In this document: one piece after another, positions 43,003 to 51,957 of the stretch
Layout: each line of letters starts with the position of its first letter
Numbering within the stretch: the first letter of the stretch is position 1
Origin: Sphingobacterium prati
GTDB lineage: Bacteria > Bacteroidota > Bacteroidia > Sphingobacteriales > Sphingobacteriaceae
Reading direction: 5' to 3'
NCBI RefSeq assembly: GCF_013167215.1
Contig: NZ_JABJWY010000035.1
Coordinates: forward strand, 279,753 to 343,752
DNA length: 64,000 bases
Translations under genes and position numbers: made by a program
The notes under the pieces: model-generated
The model's database searches: none
Seen by the model: the letters and a program-made list of their open reading frames with translations, nothing else
What the model was told of the DNA's origin: nothing

Positions 43003-44556
43003 ATGGACGTCGCAATTTATATCATAATTTCTCTGATTGTTGGTGTAGTTATAGGTCGTTATCTGTTGGTTCTGTTATTCAAAAAACAAGAGCAGGAAGC
43101 CAAAGATAAGGTAAATAGCATACTAAAAGATGCAGAGCAAGAAGGAGAACACATTAAAAAGAAACGCCTATTAGAGGCTAAAGAAAAATTCCTTCAATTA
43201 AAATCCGAACACGAAAAGGAGGTGAATCAACGCAATAATACGATCAATCAAAAAGAAAATGCGTTGAGACAAAAAGAACAATCCATTAACCAAAAGCTTG
43301 AAAACATCAATCGCGATAAGCAAGAGGTGGATACTAAAAAGAAGCAGCTGGATAAATTGGTTGAACTTAATGAAAAGAAATCCGAAGAAGTTGAGGCTTT
43401 AAAATTACAGCAGATCAAACAATTGGAGAGTATCGCCGGTGTTACAGCTGACGAAGCTAAAAATCAATTGGTAGATTCATTACGCGAGGAAGCGCGTTCG
43501 CAGGCCATGATTCAGATTAAAGATATCGTGGACGAAGCGAAATTGACCGCTACAAAAGAAGCTAAAAAAGTCGTTATCCAGACAATTCAACGGACGGCTA
43601 CTGAGTCTGCTATCGAAAATACAGTGTCTATTTTCAATATCGAAAATGATGAAATTAAAGGCCGTATTATTGGTCGTGAAGGCCGTAATATCCGTGCCTT
43701 GGAAGCGGCAACAGGTGTAGAGATCATCGTGGATGATACACCGGAAGCAATTATCTTGTCCGGTTTTGATCCCGTACGTCGTGAGATTGCCCGTTTGGCC
43801 CTACATCGTTTGGTGACTGATGGACGTATCCACCCGGCTCGTATCGAGGAGGTTGTCGCAAAAACACGTACACAAATTGAAGACGAGATTGTTGAAATTG
43901 GTGAGCGTACAGCGATCGACTTGGGTATCCACGGTTTGCACCCTGAACTGATCCGCATGGTCGGTCGTATGCGTTACCGTTCGTCGTATGGACAGAACCT
44001 TTTACAGCACTCCCGTGAGGTAGCCAATTTCGCAGCAACAATGGCTGCAGAGCTTGGCTTGAACGTTAAACACGCAAAACGTGCCGGATTACTCCACGAT
44101 ATTGGTAAGGTGCCTGATGATAATCCGGAATTGCCACACGCGATTTTAGGGATGCAATTGGCTGAGAAATATAAGGAACATCCAGATGTGTGTAATGCCA
44201 TTGGTGCACACCATGATGAAATTGAAATGACAGCATTAATTTCCCCAGTAGTACAGGCCTGTGATGCTATCTCTGGAGCGCGTCCAGGAGCACGCCGTGA
44301 GGTGGTTGAAAGCTATATCAAACGTCTGAAAGAACTGGAGGACCTGGCTTTATCGTACCCTGGTGTGGAAAAAACCTTCGCCATCCAGGCTGGACGCGAG
44401 TTGCGCGTTATCGTGGAAAGCGAGAAGGTATCTGACGCACAGTCAGAGATACTGGCTGCCGATATCTCCAACCGTATCCAAACGGAAATGACGTACCCGG
44501 GACAGATTAAAGTGACTGTTATCCGTGAGACAAGATCCGTGTCTTACGCGAAATAG
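43003..44556 (+). CDS. rny: Ribonuclease Y
   Basis: RNase Y is a membrane-anchored endoribonuclease that starts mRNA decay. The 517-residue protein has an N-terminal membrane helix (about residues 4-25, AIYIIISLIVGVVIGRYLLVLLF), a long charged coiled coil (30-190), a KH domain with GRIIGREGRNIRALE (220-234) and an HD domain whose metal site is LLHDIGK (His365, Asp366), followed by IGAHHDEIEM. The C-terminal YPGQIKVTVIRETRSVSYAK is family-typical. It follows the 6S-like RNA and ends at a bidirectional terminator. Confidence 0.96.
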   Translation: MDVAIYIIISLIVGVVIGRYLLVLLFKKQEQEAKDKVNSILKDAEQEGEHIKKKRLLEAKEKFLQLKSEHEKEVNQRNNTINQKENALRQKEQSINQKLENINRDKQEVDTKKKQLDKLVELNEKKSEEVEALKLQQIKQLESIAGVTADEAKNQLVDSLREEARSQAMIQIKDIVDEAKLTATKEAKKVVIQTIQRTATESAIENTVSIFNIENDEIKGRIIGREGRNIRALEAATGVEIIVDDTPEAIILSGFDPVRREIARLALHRLVTDGRIHPARIEEVVAKTRTQIEDEIVEIGERTAIDLGIHGLHPELIRMVGRMRYRSSYGQNLLQHSREVANFAATMAAELGLNVKHAKRAGLLHDIGKVPDDNPELPHAILGMQLAEKYKEHPDVCNAIGAHHDEIEMTALISPVVQACDAISGARPGARREVVESYIKRLKELEDLALSYPGVEKTFAIQAGRELRVIVESEKVSDAQSEILAADISNRIQTEMTYPGQIKVTVIRETRSVSYAK

Positions 44557-44575
44557 ATCCTGAGGGATCGATCTT

Positions 44576-44612
44576 AAAAAAGCTCCAATCTTATAGGTTG
44601 GAGCTTTTTTAT
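44576..44612. terminator. Bidirectional terminator between rny and HAD gene
   Basis: Perfect 13-bp hairpin AAAAAAGCTCCAA/TTGGAGCTTTTTT (44576-44588 with 44598-44610), symmetric A6/T6. Confidence 0.9.
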
Positions 44613-45262
44613 TATCCAAAAAATTCAAATAAATCTGCAACACTGTGCAGGAGATAGGCTGGCGATTCTTGTTCGAGTTCCGCTTGGCTGCCATAACCAT
44701 AGAGCACAGCAATGGCATCCATGTTCGTTTCTCTGGCACCGATGAGATCATGTTTGCGGTCTCCGATCATGATACAGTCATGCGGGCTCGTTAGTCGAGC
44801 ATTTTCCATCACATATTGAATGACACTGGTTTTTGTAGGCCTGGAATCGTCCAGGGCACTTCCCCCGGCAAAATCGAAATACTGGTCTATAGCAAAGTGC
44901 TGCAATATCCTGCGTGCAAAGATTTCGGGTTTGGATGTTGCCAAGTAAACCTTATAATCTTTCGATTTGAGTCTTTGCAGTAGCTCGGGAACGCCATCAA
45001 ACAGCATATTCTCATACAAACCCTGCATGGCAAAGCGTTCACGATATTTGTCCACACAGGCCAAAGCTTCCTGTTCCTCAAATCCGTAGCTGTGCATGAA
45101 CGTATCTTTCAATGGCGGCCCGATCAGCGGTTTAAGACTATCCAGATTGGACGTCATGATTCCTTTGGCTTCGAGTGCATAAGCGATGCATTTGGTGATG
45201 CCCTCAGCAGGGTCGGTCAAGGTTCCATCAAGATCAAATAAGATGTGTTTATAAGACTTCAT
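44612..45262 (-). CDS. HAD-family phosphatase (phosphoglycolate phosphatase-like)
   Basis: A 216-residue haloacid dehalogenase-superfamily hydrolase with a helical cap. Motif I is FDLDGTLTDP (Asp10 nucleophile, Asp12), motif II Thr/Ser is in YLATSKPEIF, motif III Lys in RPTKTSVIQY and motif IV acids in IMIGDRKHDLIGARE. The fold and size resemble Gph/PGP enzymes or 5'-nucleotidases such as YjjG; the substrate cannot be set. A -7-like TAATATTG lies 4 nt before the ATG on the minus strand. Confidence 0.88.
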   Translation of the reverse strand: MKSYKHILFDLDGTLTDPAEGITKCIAYALEAKGIMTSNLDSLKPLIGPPLKDTFMHSYGFEEQEALACVDKYRERFAMQGLYENMLFDGVPELLQRLKSKDYKVYLATSKPEIFARRILQHFAIDQYFDFAGGSALDDSRPTKTSVIQYVMENARLTSPHDCIMIGDRKHDLIGARETNMDAIAVLYGYGSQAELEQESPAYLLHSVADLFEFFG

Positions 45263-45390
45263 GCTGCAATATTACGGAATTGGATAGGAGATTGCCAGCT
45301 AAAGCCAGAAGAATGCATTTAATGACAAGCATCAGACCAAAAAAATAAGAATATTATCGATCCAGGCAATTAGGGCAGATCAATATTTAT

Positions 45391-45398
45391 TAAATTTG
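45391..45398 (+). promoter_or_regulatory. -7 box adjoining the Mpo1-like gene start
   Basis: TAAATTTG, an exact -7 match, ends 4 nt before the ATG at 45403, pointing to an essentially leaderless mRNA. No TTG box is seen at the -33 distance. Confidence 0.45.
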
Positions 45399-45402
45399 CC
45401 GA

Positions 45403-45930
45403 ATGAAACAAAAGAAGAAAGTTCAGGAAGTAGAACCGAAGCGTCCGGTGGATACCTATTTTGAGGAGTTGGATGCTAATTTTCAAGACCCGACCAATCG
45501 CACGATTCAGATTATCTTTTTGCCGCTGCTATTCTTCGGTGTGATGGGCTGTATATGGATGATTCCTTTCCCACAGTTTGAATTTTTAGTAAAGCTCAAT
45601 TGGCATACTTTTTTGAATTGGGGTTCTTTCTTCATTGCGGTTGTTATCTATTTTTACCTTAAGCTATCCGCAACCTTGTCTTATGCAATTTTATTCTCGA
45701 TCGGCGCAATGAGCTACTTTATTGTGCAATTGGAATATGTGCAAAAAAATGGTGGCCCCGCAGTGATATGGGTATGCCTTGCGATTGCTTTGCTCGCACT
45801 GGCGGCGTTGTATGTTGGTAAAGGAAAAGAGAAAAAAGCAATCAGCGGAAAACAATTTCTGCAATTCCTGCTCATTGGCCCAATATGGTTATGGCATTTT
45901 GTATTTCAGAAGTTCAATATTCGGTATTAA
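45403..45930 (+). CDS. Membrane protein, Mpo1/DUF962-like
   Basis: A 175-residue protein with four or five membrane helices. The order DTYFEELDANFQDPTNRTIQIIFLPLLFFGVMGCIWMIPFP, then LNWHTFLNWGSFFIAVVIYFYLKLS, then a last segment FLLIGPIWLWHFVFQKF, follows the DUF962/Mpo1 (YGL010w) family, in which yeast Mpo1 is an iron-dependent dioxygenase of 2-hydroxy fatty acids. The His residues that usually flank the N-x-x-N-x-x-I-H region are missing here (Gln/Phe instead), so it may have lost that activity. Assignment is by pattern and moderate. Confidence 0.55.
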   Translation: MKQKKKVQEVEPKRPVDTYFEELDANFQDPTNRTIQIIFLPLLFFGVMGCIWMIPFPQFEFLVKLNWHTFLNWGSFFIAVVIYFYLKLSATLSYAILFSIGAMSYFIVQLEYVQKNGGPAVIWVCLAIALLALAALYVGKGKEKKAISGKQFLQFLLIGPIWLWHFVFQKFNIRY

Positions 45931-46012
45931 ACGATCTATAGGATAGGTGTCTTACCAGGAAAGCATGCTTTTGTAGCAAAATAAGAGAAGATTCTATCCT
46001 ATACCTGATATA

Positions 46013-46052
46013 AGAAAGGCCAGATTGCACAATGCGATCTGGCCTTTTCTAT
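46013..46052. terminator. Terminator after the Mpo1-like gene
   Basis: Hairpin GAAAGGCCAGATTGC-acaat-GCGATCTGGCCTTTTC with one G-T pair and one bulge, followed by a T-rich tract. It also stands 33 nt past the stop of the convergent ABC permease. Confidence 0.8.
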
Positions 46053-46084
46053 TTATTTCCGACTCGTTATCGTGATCAACCTGA

Positions 46085-47410
46085 TCAATTTTTATAATTG
46101 AACCATTTGATGATTTCCTTAAGGCTTGCCTTTTTACCATAGATCAGTATGCCAACACGGTAGATTCGTGCGGCAACCCAAGTGATCAATAAGAATGTCA
46201 GGATCAACAAGGTCAATGAGGTTAATATCTGCCACATCGGCACGCCAAAAGGTATCCGAACCAACATAGCAATAGGTGATGTGAACGGAATAAAGCTCAA
46301 CCAAGTGGCAATGGGCCCATTTGGGTCGTTGATAATGACACCAAATGAAAGGATATACGTTAACAATAGGGGCATGGTGATGGGCATGGAAAACTGATTG
46401 GCTTCTGTCTCATTGTCTACAGCGGAACCAGCAGCAGCAAAAATAGCGCTATACAGCAGATATCCGGCAATAAAAAACAGAAAGAAAAAGATAATGACTT
46501 CGGTGAAATTAAAGCTTTGGATGGAGGTGAGAATGGAGGCGGATCCACCTTGTCCGATCGCTTTGGATACCGTTCCCATATTACCAGTTCCGGGCTGACT
46601 GGCAGCAACCTCTTGCATATCCTGCGGGTTAACAAACAACAGTGTTGCCGTTATAAAAAGGCCCGCTGTAAGCAGCAGCCACATCACAAATTGAGTTAGC
46701 CCGACCATCCCAATCCCAACAATTTTACCCATCATAAGCTGAAAAGGTTTGACGGAGGAAATAATAACTTCTATGATACGGTTGCTCTTCTCTTCGATGA
46801 TACCACGCATCACCTGTGCGCCATACAGAAACAGGGAGAGATAAACCAGGATGGCCAGTGCGACACCAAGTCCCATGGCGATAGCAGTATTGCTGTTTTT
46901 CTCTTCACCGTCAGCCGTGATCTCTTTGGCATCTATAGCGACTTTGGGCTTGATGGACTGGATGATCTGCAAGTCTATTCCCTTAGCTTTATACTCTTTT
47001 TCGCGGATGATTTCTTCCAGTTGTCCGCCGATGATCTCCTGAGTGACAAAACTAGTTTTGCCACTGGTAATCAGTTCGGCCTTCTGACTGCTAAGAATGT
47101 CCTTGGGAATGTATAAGATCGATTGTTTTCCTTCGCTCTGCGTGAGCTGCGCTTTTTGGGCCTTTAGATCTAACTTGCTGACCGTATAGCTTACGTTTTT
47201 ATTGCTCTGGAGTTTACCCCCAAATTCACCCTGCTCATCAATCACAAAGACCTCGGTGTGCGCATCTTTGAAGCTTTTTTTAGTCAGGTAAAACATGCCG
47301 GCATACAATGCAAAAAAGAATAGGGGAACGGCAAAGGTCATCACAATAAAAGATTTTTTCTTGACGCGTGACAAATATTCCCGTTGAATAATAAGTAATA
47401 TTTTATGCAT
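46085..47410 (-). CDS. ABC transporter permease (NatB/YhaP-like)
   Basis: A 441-residue ABC-2-type permease: first helix at about residues 23-45 (FIVMTFAVPLFFFALYAGMFYL), a large extracytoplasmic domain to about 170, then five or six helices with RGIIEEKSNRIIEVIISSVKPFQLMMGKIVGIGMVGLTQF, the usual ABC-2 motif. NatB-type permeases export Na+ or organic compounds with NatA. Its start overlaps the ATPase gene by 8 nt, so the two are translationally coupled. The substrate is unknown. Confidence 0.9.
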   Translation of the reverse strand: MHKILLIIQREYLSRVKKKSFIVMTFAVPLFFFALYAGMFYLTKKSFKDAHTEVFVIDEQGEFGGKLQSNKNVSYTVSKLDLKAQKAQLTQSEGKQSILYIPKDILSSQKAELITSGKTSFVTQEIIGGQLEEIIREKEYKAKGIDLQIIQSIKPKVAIDAKEITADGEEKNSNTAIAMGLGVALAILVYLSLFLYGAQVMRGIIEEKSNRIIEVIISSVKPFQLMMGKIVGIGMVGLTQFVMWLLLTAGLFITATLLFVNPQDMQEVAASQPGTGNMGTVSKAIGQGGSASILTSIQSFNFTEVIIFFFLFFIAGYLLYSAIFAAAGSAVDNETEANQFSMPITMPLLLTYILSFGVIINDPNGPIATWLSFIPFTSPIAMLVRIPFGVPMWQILTSLTLLILTFLLITWVAARIYRVGILIYGKKASLKEIIKWFNYKN

Positions 47411-48338
47411 GATCGTTGGCTTTAGGTGAGACTTGAGTAACTTTTTGGATGAAAATATCCCCCATGGACGGTACGATTTCTATCAATTGATTTAGCTGTA
47501 TTTGTGGTAAAAAATGTATTAACACATCATTTATATGAATGTTACTATTTAACTGAATTGTAGTGATATATGTTTTTTCAACCCTTGTAGAGGTTATGAC
47601 CTTGAAGAGAGCGTCGTTAGACAGAAGAAAATTATCTTCGGTTGCTGTATATTCCAATTTGTAAGTCTGATTCCGGTATTCTTTTTTTATCGCTTGAACA
47701 GAGCCGTCCAGTATTTTCTTTGATCGGTTGATGAGCGCAATATTATCGCAAAGTTCTTCGACCGTTTCCATTCGGTGTGTCGAAAAGATAATGGTGGCCC
47801 CTTCCTTATTCAATCGTAAAATCTGTTCTTTGATGATATTGGCATTGACCGGATCAAAGCCAGAGAAGGGTTCGTCGAGGATAATCAATTGCGGCTGGTG
47901 GATGACGGTAGCGACAAATTGGACTTTTTGCTGCATTCCCTTGCTGAGGTCTTCGATCTTTTTGTCCAACCATGAGGATATATCGAGACGTTCGCACCAG
48001 TCGTGTATCCGATGTAAAGCTTCTTTTTTAGAAAGCCCTTTCAACTGCGCTAGATAAAGCATCTGATCACCGATTTTCATTTTTTTGTAGAGCCCCCGTT
48101 CTTCCGGGAGGTAACCTATCTGGGCAATATGCTGCGCCCCTAGTAATTCGCCATTGAATCGGATTTCACCCGAATCCGGAGCAGTGATCTGGTTAATGAT
48201 ACGGATCAGGGATGTTTTTCCCGCTCCATTTGGCCCAAGCAGGCCAAAAATCTTTCCTTTTGGAATCTGAATAGACACATCGTCCAATGCACGATGATTG
48301 GCGTAATCCTTGGTAACATGATTGATTTCAAGTAACAT
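47403..48338 (-). CDS. ABC transporter ATP-binding protein (NatA-like)
   Basis: A 311-residue ATPase partner of the overlapping permease. Walker A is GPNGAGKTSLIR (about residues 35-46), the Q-loop is in IGYLPEERGLY, the signature is LSKGMQQKVQ, Walker B is LIILDEPFSGFDPVN and the switch His is in STHRMETVEEL. The C-terminal 90 residues form the extension seen in NatA/CcmA-type exporters. No sensor or regulator genes are adjacent. Confidence 0.94.
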   Translation of the reverse strand: MLLEINHVTKDYANHRALDDVSIQIPKGKIFGLLGPNGAGKTSLIRIINQITAPDSGEIRFNGELLGAQHIAQIGYLPEERGLYKKMKIGDQMLYLAQLKGLSKKEALHRIHDWCERLDISSWLDKKIEDLSKGMQQKVQFVATVIHQPQLIILDEPFSGFDPVNANIIKEQILRLNKEGATIIFSTHRMETVEELCDNIALINRSKKILDGSVQAIKKEYRNQTYKLEYTATEDNFLLSNDALFKVITSTRVEKTYITTIQLNSNIHINDVLIHFLPQIQLNQLIEIVPSMGDIFIQKVTQVSPKANDHA

Positions 48339-48496
48339 CTTTTTAGGGTTTAATTAAATTCAGTATGGCGAAAAGATATAGCATATATCGTTTGCTATCA
48401 AATATACACTTGTTTATTTTGACTATTAGTATCTGAAGAGCATTAAATGTTACAGATTGGCCGTTCAGTTTTTTATTGCATAGAAGGTTGTAAACC

Positions 48497-48527
48497 TTGC
48501 CAAACGGATTCATTTAATGTACCTTTG
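48497..48527 (+). promoter_or_regulatory. Promoter of engB, adjoining the start codon
   Basis: TTG (48497-48499), 20-nt spacer, TACCTTTG (48520-48527). The preferred ATG is at 48532, so the mRNA should have almost no leader. Confidence 0.6.
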
Positions 48528-48531
48528 TTCC

Positions 48532-49161
48532 ATGGAAGTAAAAAAAGCCGAATTCGTGTGTAGCAACACGAGAGTTGACAAATTACCTGCGCCAAATTTG
48601 CCTGAGTACGCCTTTATAGGCCGTTCTAATGTAGGTAAATCTTCTTTGATCAATGCCATGACAAATAAGAAGGGACTTGCCAAAACCTCTCAAAAACCTG
48701 GTAAGACTCAGTTGATCAATCATTTTATTATAGATGACACCTGGTATCTGGTCGATTTACCTGGTTATGGATTCGCTAAAGCATCCAAAACAAGTCGTAA
48801 TGAATGGGAAAAATTCATTCGCAGATATCTCACGCATAGAGACAATTTACAATGTGTATTTGTTTTGGTAGACAGTCGTCTTGAACCACAGAAGATCGAT
48901 CTTGATTTCTGTTATTGGTTGGGTGAATGCGGTTTACCCTTTATGTTAGTCTTTACCAAAGCAGACAAGCAATCAGCAGTAAAATCTGATGCGAATATTG
49001 CAAAATTTAAAAAAGAGCTGTTGCAATGGTTTGAGGAGGTGCCGCCGATCTTTTTGACCTCGGCAGAGAAGAAAGTAGGACATGAACCGATTCTGGAAAC
49101 CATTAATGAAGTCAATCGCCGATTTGTAGGGCCTGAGCCGGAAGAAAGAATGCCGTTTTAA
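48532..49161 (+). CDS. engB: Ribosome-biogenesis GTP-binding protein YsxC/EngB
   Basis: EngB (YsxC/YihA) is an essential small GTPase acting in late 50S ribosome assembly. The 209-residue protein has G1 GRSNVGKS (30-37), G2 in KPGKTQLINHF, G3 DLPGYGFA, G4 TKADK and the G5-like LTSAEKKVG. The ATG at 48532 (MEVKKAEFVCSN) is chosen because an in-frame ATG five codons earlier overlaps the -7 promoter box. Confidence 0.96.
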   Translation: MEVKKAEFVCSNTRVDKLPAPNLPEYAFIGRSNVGKSSLINAMTNKKGLAKTSQKPGKTQLINHFIIDDTWYLVDLPGYGFAKASKTSRNEWEKFIRRYLTHRDNLQCVFVLVDSRLEPQKIDLDFCYWLGECGLPFMLVFTKADKQSAVKSDANIAKFKKELLQWFEEVPPIFLTSAEKKVGHEPILETINEVNRRFVGPEPEERMPF

Positions 49162-49262
49162 GTAGTTCAAAAAAATAAAATTCGTTAACATCATCGCTTG
49201 ATCAACCTGGTCATTGCCGAGGATAGGGTGTCGAACGTTTTAAAATCCATTAAGATCACCTC

Positions 49263-50117
49263 ATGAAGAAGTATCTTTCTTTAGTTTTATTTGCACACAG
49301 TGTATTTGCGTTGCCATTTGCCCTTATAGGCTTCTTTTTAGCCCTGCATACCACTGAATATGCCTTTTCCTGGAAACTATTACTATTGATGCTGTTGTGT
49401 ATGGTAACGGCGCGGAATGCAGCCATGGCCTTCAATCGGTATTTGGATCGGGATATTGATGCTATCAATCCGCGGACGGCAATGCGTGATATTCCGGCGG
49501 GGAAGATTTCTGCCCGGAATGCATTGATCTTTACCATTGTCAATTGCTTACTTTTTGTCACAGCGACCTATTTTATAAATTCCCTGTGCTTTATGCTGTC
49601 ACCCATTGCACTCTTTGTTGTGCTTTTTTATTCTTATACCAAACGCATTACACCGTTGTGCCATTTGGTACTTGGGGCAGGATTGGGTTTAGCACCAATT
49701 GGGGCATATATGGTGATCACGGGACAATTTGCAACTGTCCCTGTTTTGTATGGCTTTGCTGTATTGACCTGGGTGAGTGGCTTTGATATCATTTACGCCT
49801 TGCAGGATGAGGCCTTTGACCGGGCCAATAAGTTGAACTCCATTCCGGTTTGGTTGGGAACAAAAGGAGCGATGCGGGTATCTGAATGTTTACATGTGCT
49901 GTCTTTTATATTTGTTTTAATACCTGCCTTTTTAATGCCCGTCGGTTGGATTTATTATTTAGGAGTTGCGTTTTATGGTGCATTGCTGATCTATCAACAC
50001 ACACTGTTTTCGTCAACAGATCTAAGTCGGGTAAACCGCGATTTCATGACCACCAATGGTTACGCTTCGGTCATCTTTGCCTTCTTTTATCTTTTGGATA
50101 TCTGGTTGATAAAATAA
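49263..50117 (+). CDS. UbiA-family prenyltransferase (4-hydroxybenzoate polyprenyltransferase-like)
   Basis: A 284-residue integral membrane prenyltransferase with eight or nine helices. The two Asp-rich metal-diphosphate motifs are NRYLDRDID (about residues 58-66) and DIIYALQDEAFD (about 174-185). It matches the UbiA-like subgroup often found in menaquinone makers using the futalosine route (MqnP), but may instead be another quinone or lipid prenyltransferase; no other menaquinone genes are nearby to settle it. It follows engB by 101 nt in the same direction and ends at a very strong terminator. Confidence 0.85.
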   Translation: MKKYLSLVLFAHSVFALPFALIGFFLALHTTEYAFSWKLLLLMLLCMVTARNAAMAFNRYLDRDIDAINPRTAMRDIPAGKISARNALIFTIVNCLLFVTATYFINSLCFMLSPIALFVVLFYSYTKRITPLCHLVLGAGLGLAPIGAYMVITGQFATVPVLYGFAVLTWVSGFDIIYALQDEAFDRANKLNSIPVWLGTKGAMRVSECLHVLSFIFVLIPAFLMPVGWIYYLGVAFYGALLIYQHTLFSSTDLSRVNRDFMTTNGYASVIFAFFYLLDIWLIK

Positions 50118-50129
50118 ACGTTTTAGCAT

Positions 50130-50174
50130 AAAATAAGAAAGGCTTTAGGAATTCCTAAAGCCTTTCTTATTTTT
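50130..50174 (+). terminator. Very strong terminator of the UbiA-like gene
   Basis: A perfect 44-bp palindrome (50130-50173, centre GAATTC, arms with AAGAAAGGC/GCCTTTCTT) followed by T and G. Its right edge forms TATTTTTG (50168-50175), which also matches a -7 promoter box for the next gene. Confidence 0.88.
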
Positions 50175-50197
50175 GTGTCTAATCCAATATGCGTACT

Positions 50198-51874
50198 ATG
50201 AAGAAGAATATCCTTTTTGTTTCAATTTTATGTCTGTCATTGTCCTCTTATGCCCAGAAGCTAACAAGCTATGTCATCCAGTATAACCAAAGTTTTAATG
50301 GCAATGCAGCTGCAAATCAAAATGCAGTGTTGGTGTATGCCAATGCGAATGAAACTTATGTGAGTTCGGAAAAAGATATAAAAGGACAATTGTTGCCGCC
50401 TTACGAACGCGTACTAGTGGACCGATCGTCTGGAAATGCCTTGCTTAAAATTGCGAAACTCAAAGATGGTTCCCTTATCCTGACAAGAGACTCTTTAGCG
50501 CTCTCCAAACAGAAATTTACACCCACCAATGAGACTAAGACGATTTTGGGCTATCCCTGTAAAAAAGTGGAAACCAGTATCAATTCCAATAAGATTGAGC
50601 TATGGTATACGAATAAACTAGGGGTAAAAGGAGCTCCGACCGAGTTGGGGCAGGATCTTGGCTTAGTGCTGGAAGTTATCAGAAATGGCAATACAAGGAC
50701 CTTCGCAACGAAAGTCGAGAAAGTGAATGCTGTCCCTGATCAACTGAAGCTAAAAGGAAGCGAAAAGCACTATGATGAACTTTCCTATAAAGACCTTATT
50801 TGGAAAAACCGTTTTATTCAGCTTCCAGTCTTTCAAAAAGAGCGCATCCGTTTTTCGGATGATGTCAAATCTGATTCAATTCTACGTTTCGCCAATGGTA
50901 CAGTCATTGTCAAGAAGGTCAAAATACCGAAAATCAAAGTTAGCGATAATGTGTTTGTTCAACTTGTGGAGCAATCAAAAGGTGATGCGTATGACCGTAC
51001 CGGATCCGTTTTTATTATTCCAGCAAATAAAGCACAGAGTTTTCTGGATGGTATGAAAAATGGCATGTCAACCTTGCCAAAGTATGAAAATGGAAATGGA
51101 AAGAGTTATCAAGGGGTGGTAAGAACGGCGACTTTCGAACCTATTGTTGAATTGATGCGATTCTTTACACCCTTTGGTGTTAAGCAGTTTAACTATCTTC
51201 AGTTAAAGGATAAGGTCTGGCAGGATTCGGTACTTTACCGGCAGGATGTGTCTGAGCTCGCTGGGATGTTGAGCGAACAGGAAGTGTACGTAGGTGCTTT
51301 CATTGGCAACTATGACAAGAATGGTCATGAAGTTAGCGTTGAGCTCACAATTCACCCAGGTTTTGAGGCAGGATCAGAAGGAAATCTAAAAAAGACGATG
51401 CCGTTATTCACAACGACCAATGTGATGGAAATGGGAGGGCAGGAGTATGGATCCATGTTTGATCAGGATAAAGGGCTGACGCTCTCGTTCCATTTGGATC
51501 AGGATGCCAAAAATGTGCAATTGCGTTACATCACAACCGGTCATGGTGGTTGGGGAAATGGCGATGAGTTTGTACCCAAAGAAAACCGCATTTTCCTAAA
51601 TGATGCCTTACTGTTTAAGTATACACCCTGGCGTAACGATTGCGGTTCTTACCGTCTGTCCAATCCCGCTTCGGGTAATTTTGCCACGGGATTATCTTCG
51701 TCCGATTTGAGTCGTTCCAACTGGTGCCCAGGAACAGTGACTCCACCAATTTACATCGATTTAGGTGATTTAAAAGCTGGTACTTACAAATTGCAGGTTC
51801 AAATCCCGCAAGGCGCTCCGGAAGGAACAAGTTTCAGCAGCTGGAACGTCACCGGAACCTTACTGTTCGATTAG
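50198..51874 (+). CDS. Secreted PNGase F-like protein with GLPGLI-like N-terminus
   Basis: A 558-residue secreted protein. Residues 1-19 are a signal peptide (MKKNILFVSILCLSLSSYA). Residues about 20-190 look like a GLPGLI-type domain: ILGYPCKKVE and IELWYTNKLGVKGAPTELG followed by LGLVLEV. The C-terminal 350 residues match peptide-N-glycosidase F: FTPFGVKQFNYL, LTIHPGFEAGSEG, then TTGHGGWGNGDEF, WRNDCGSYRLSNPASG and LSSSDLSRSNWCPG, which are hallmark stretches of PNGase F. It would cut N-glycans from glycoproteins outside the cell or in the periplasm. An ATG three codons earlier (50189) is also possible. Confidence 0.87.
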   Translation: MKKNILFVSILCLSLSSYAQKLTSYVIQYNQSFNGNAAANQNAVLVYANANETYVSSEKDIKGQLLPPYERVLVDRSSGNALLKIAKLKDGSLILTRDSLALSKQKFTPTNETKTILGYPCKKVETSINSNKIELWYTNKLGVKGAPTELGQDLGLVLEVIRNGNTRTFATKVEKVNAVPDQLKLKGSEKHYDELSYKDLIWKNRFIQLPVFQKERIRFSDDVKSDSILRFANGTVIVKKVKIPKIKVSDNVFVQLVEQSKGDAYDRTGSVFIIPANKAQSFLDGMKNGMSTLPKYENGNGKSYQGVVRTATFEPIVELMRFFTPFGVKQFNYLQLKDKVWQDSVLYRQDVSELAGMLSEQEVYVGAFIGNYDKNGHEVSVELTIHPGFEAGSEGNLKKTMPLFTTTNVMEMGGQEYGSMFDQDKGLTLSFHLDQDAKNVQLRYITTGHGGWGNGDEFVPKENRIFLNDALLFKYTPWRNDCGSYRLSNPASGNFATGLSSSDLSRSNWCPGTVTPPIYIDLGDLKAGTYKLQVQIPQGAPEGTSFSSWNVTGTLLFD

Positions 51875-51887
51875 ATTGAATGATATA

Positions 51888-51922
51888 ATGAGGTATTGAT
51901 TTTATTAAAATCAATACCTCAT
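51888..51922. terminator. Hairpin terminator between convergent PNGase-like gene and lrp-type gene
   Basis: Perfect 16-bp inverted repeat (ATGAGGTATTGATTTT at 51888-51903, complement at 51907-51922) with a 3-nt loop. The trailing T-run is weak on both sides, so efficiency is less sure. Confidence 0.65.
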
Positions 51923-51957
51923 ACGTTTTATCTAGGTGTTTGGCCTGTCCGTACCTG

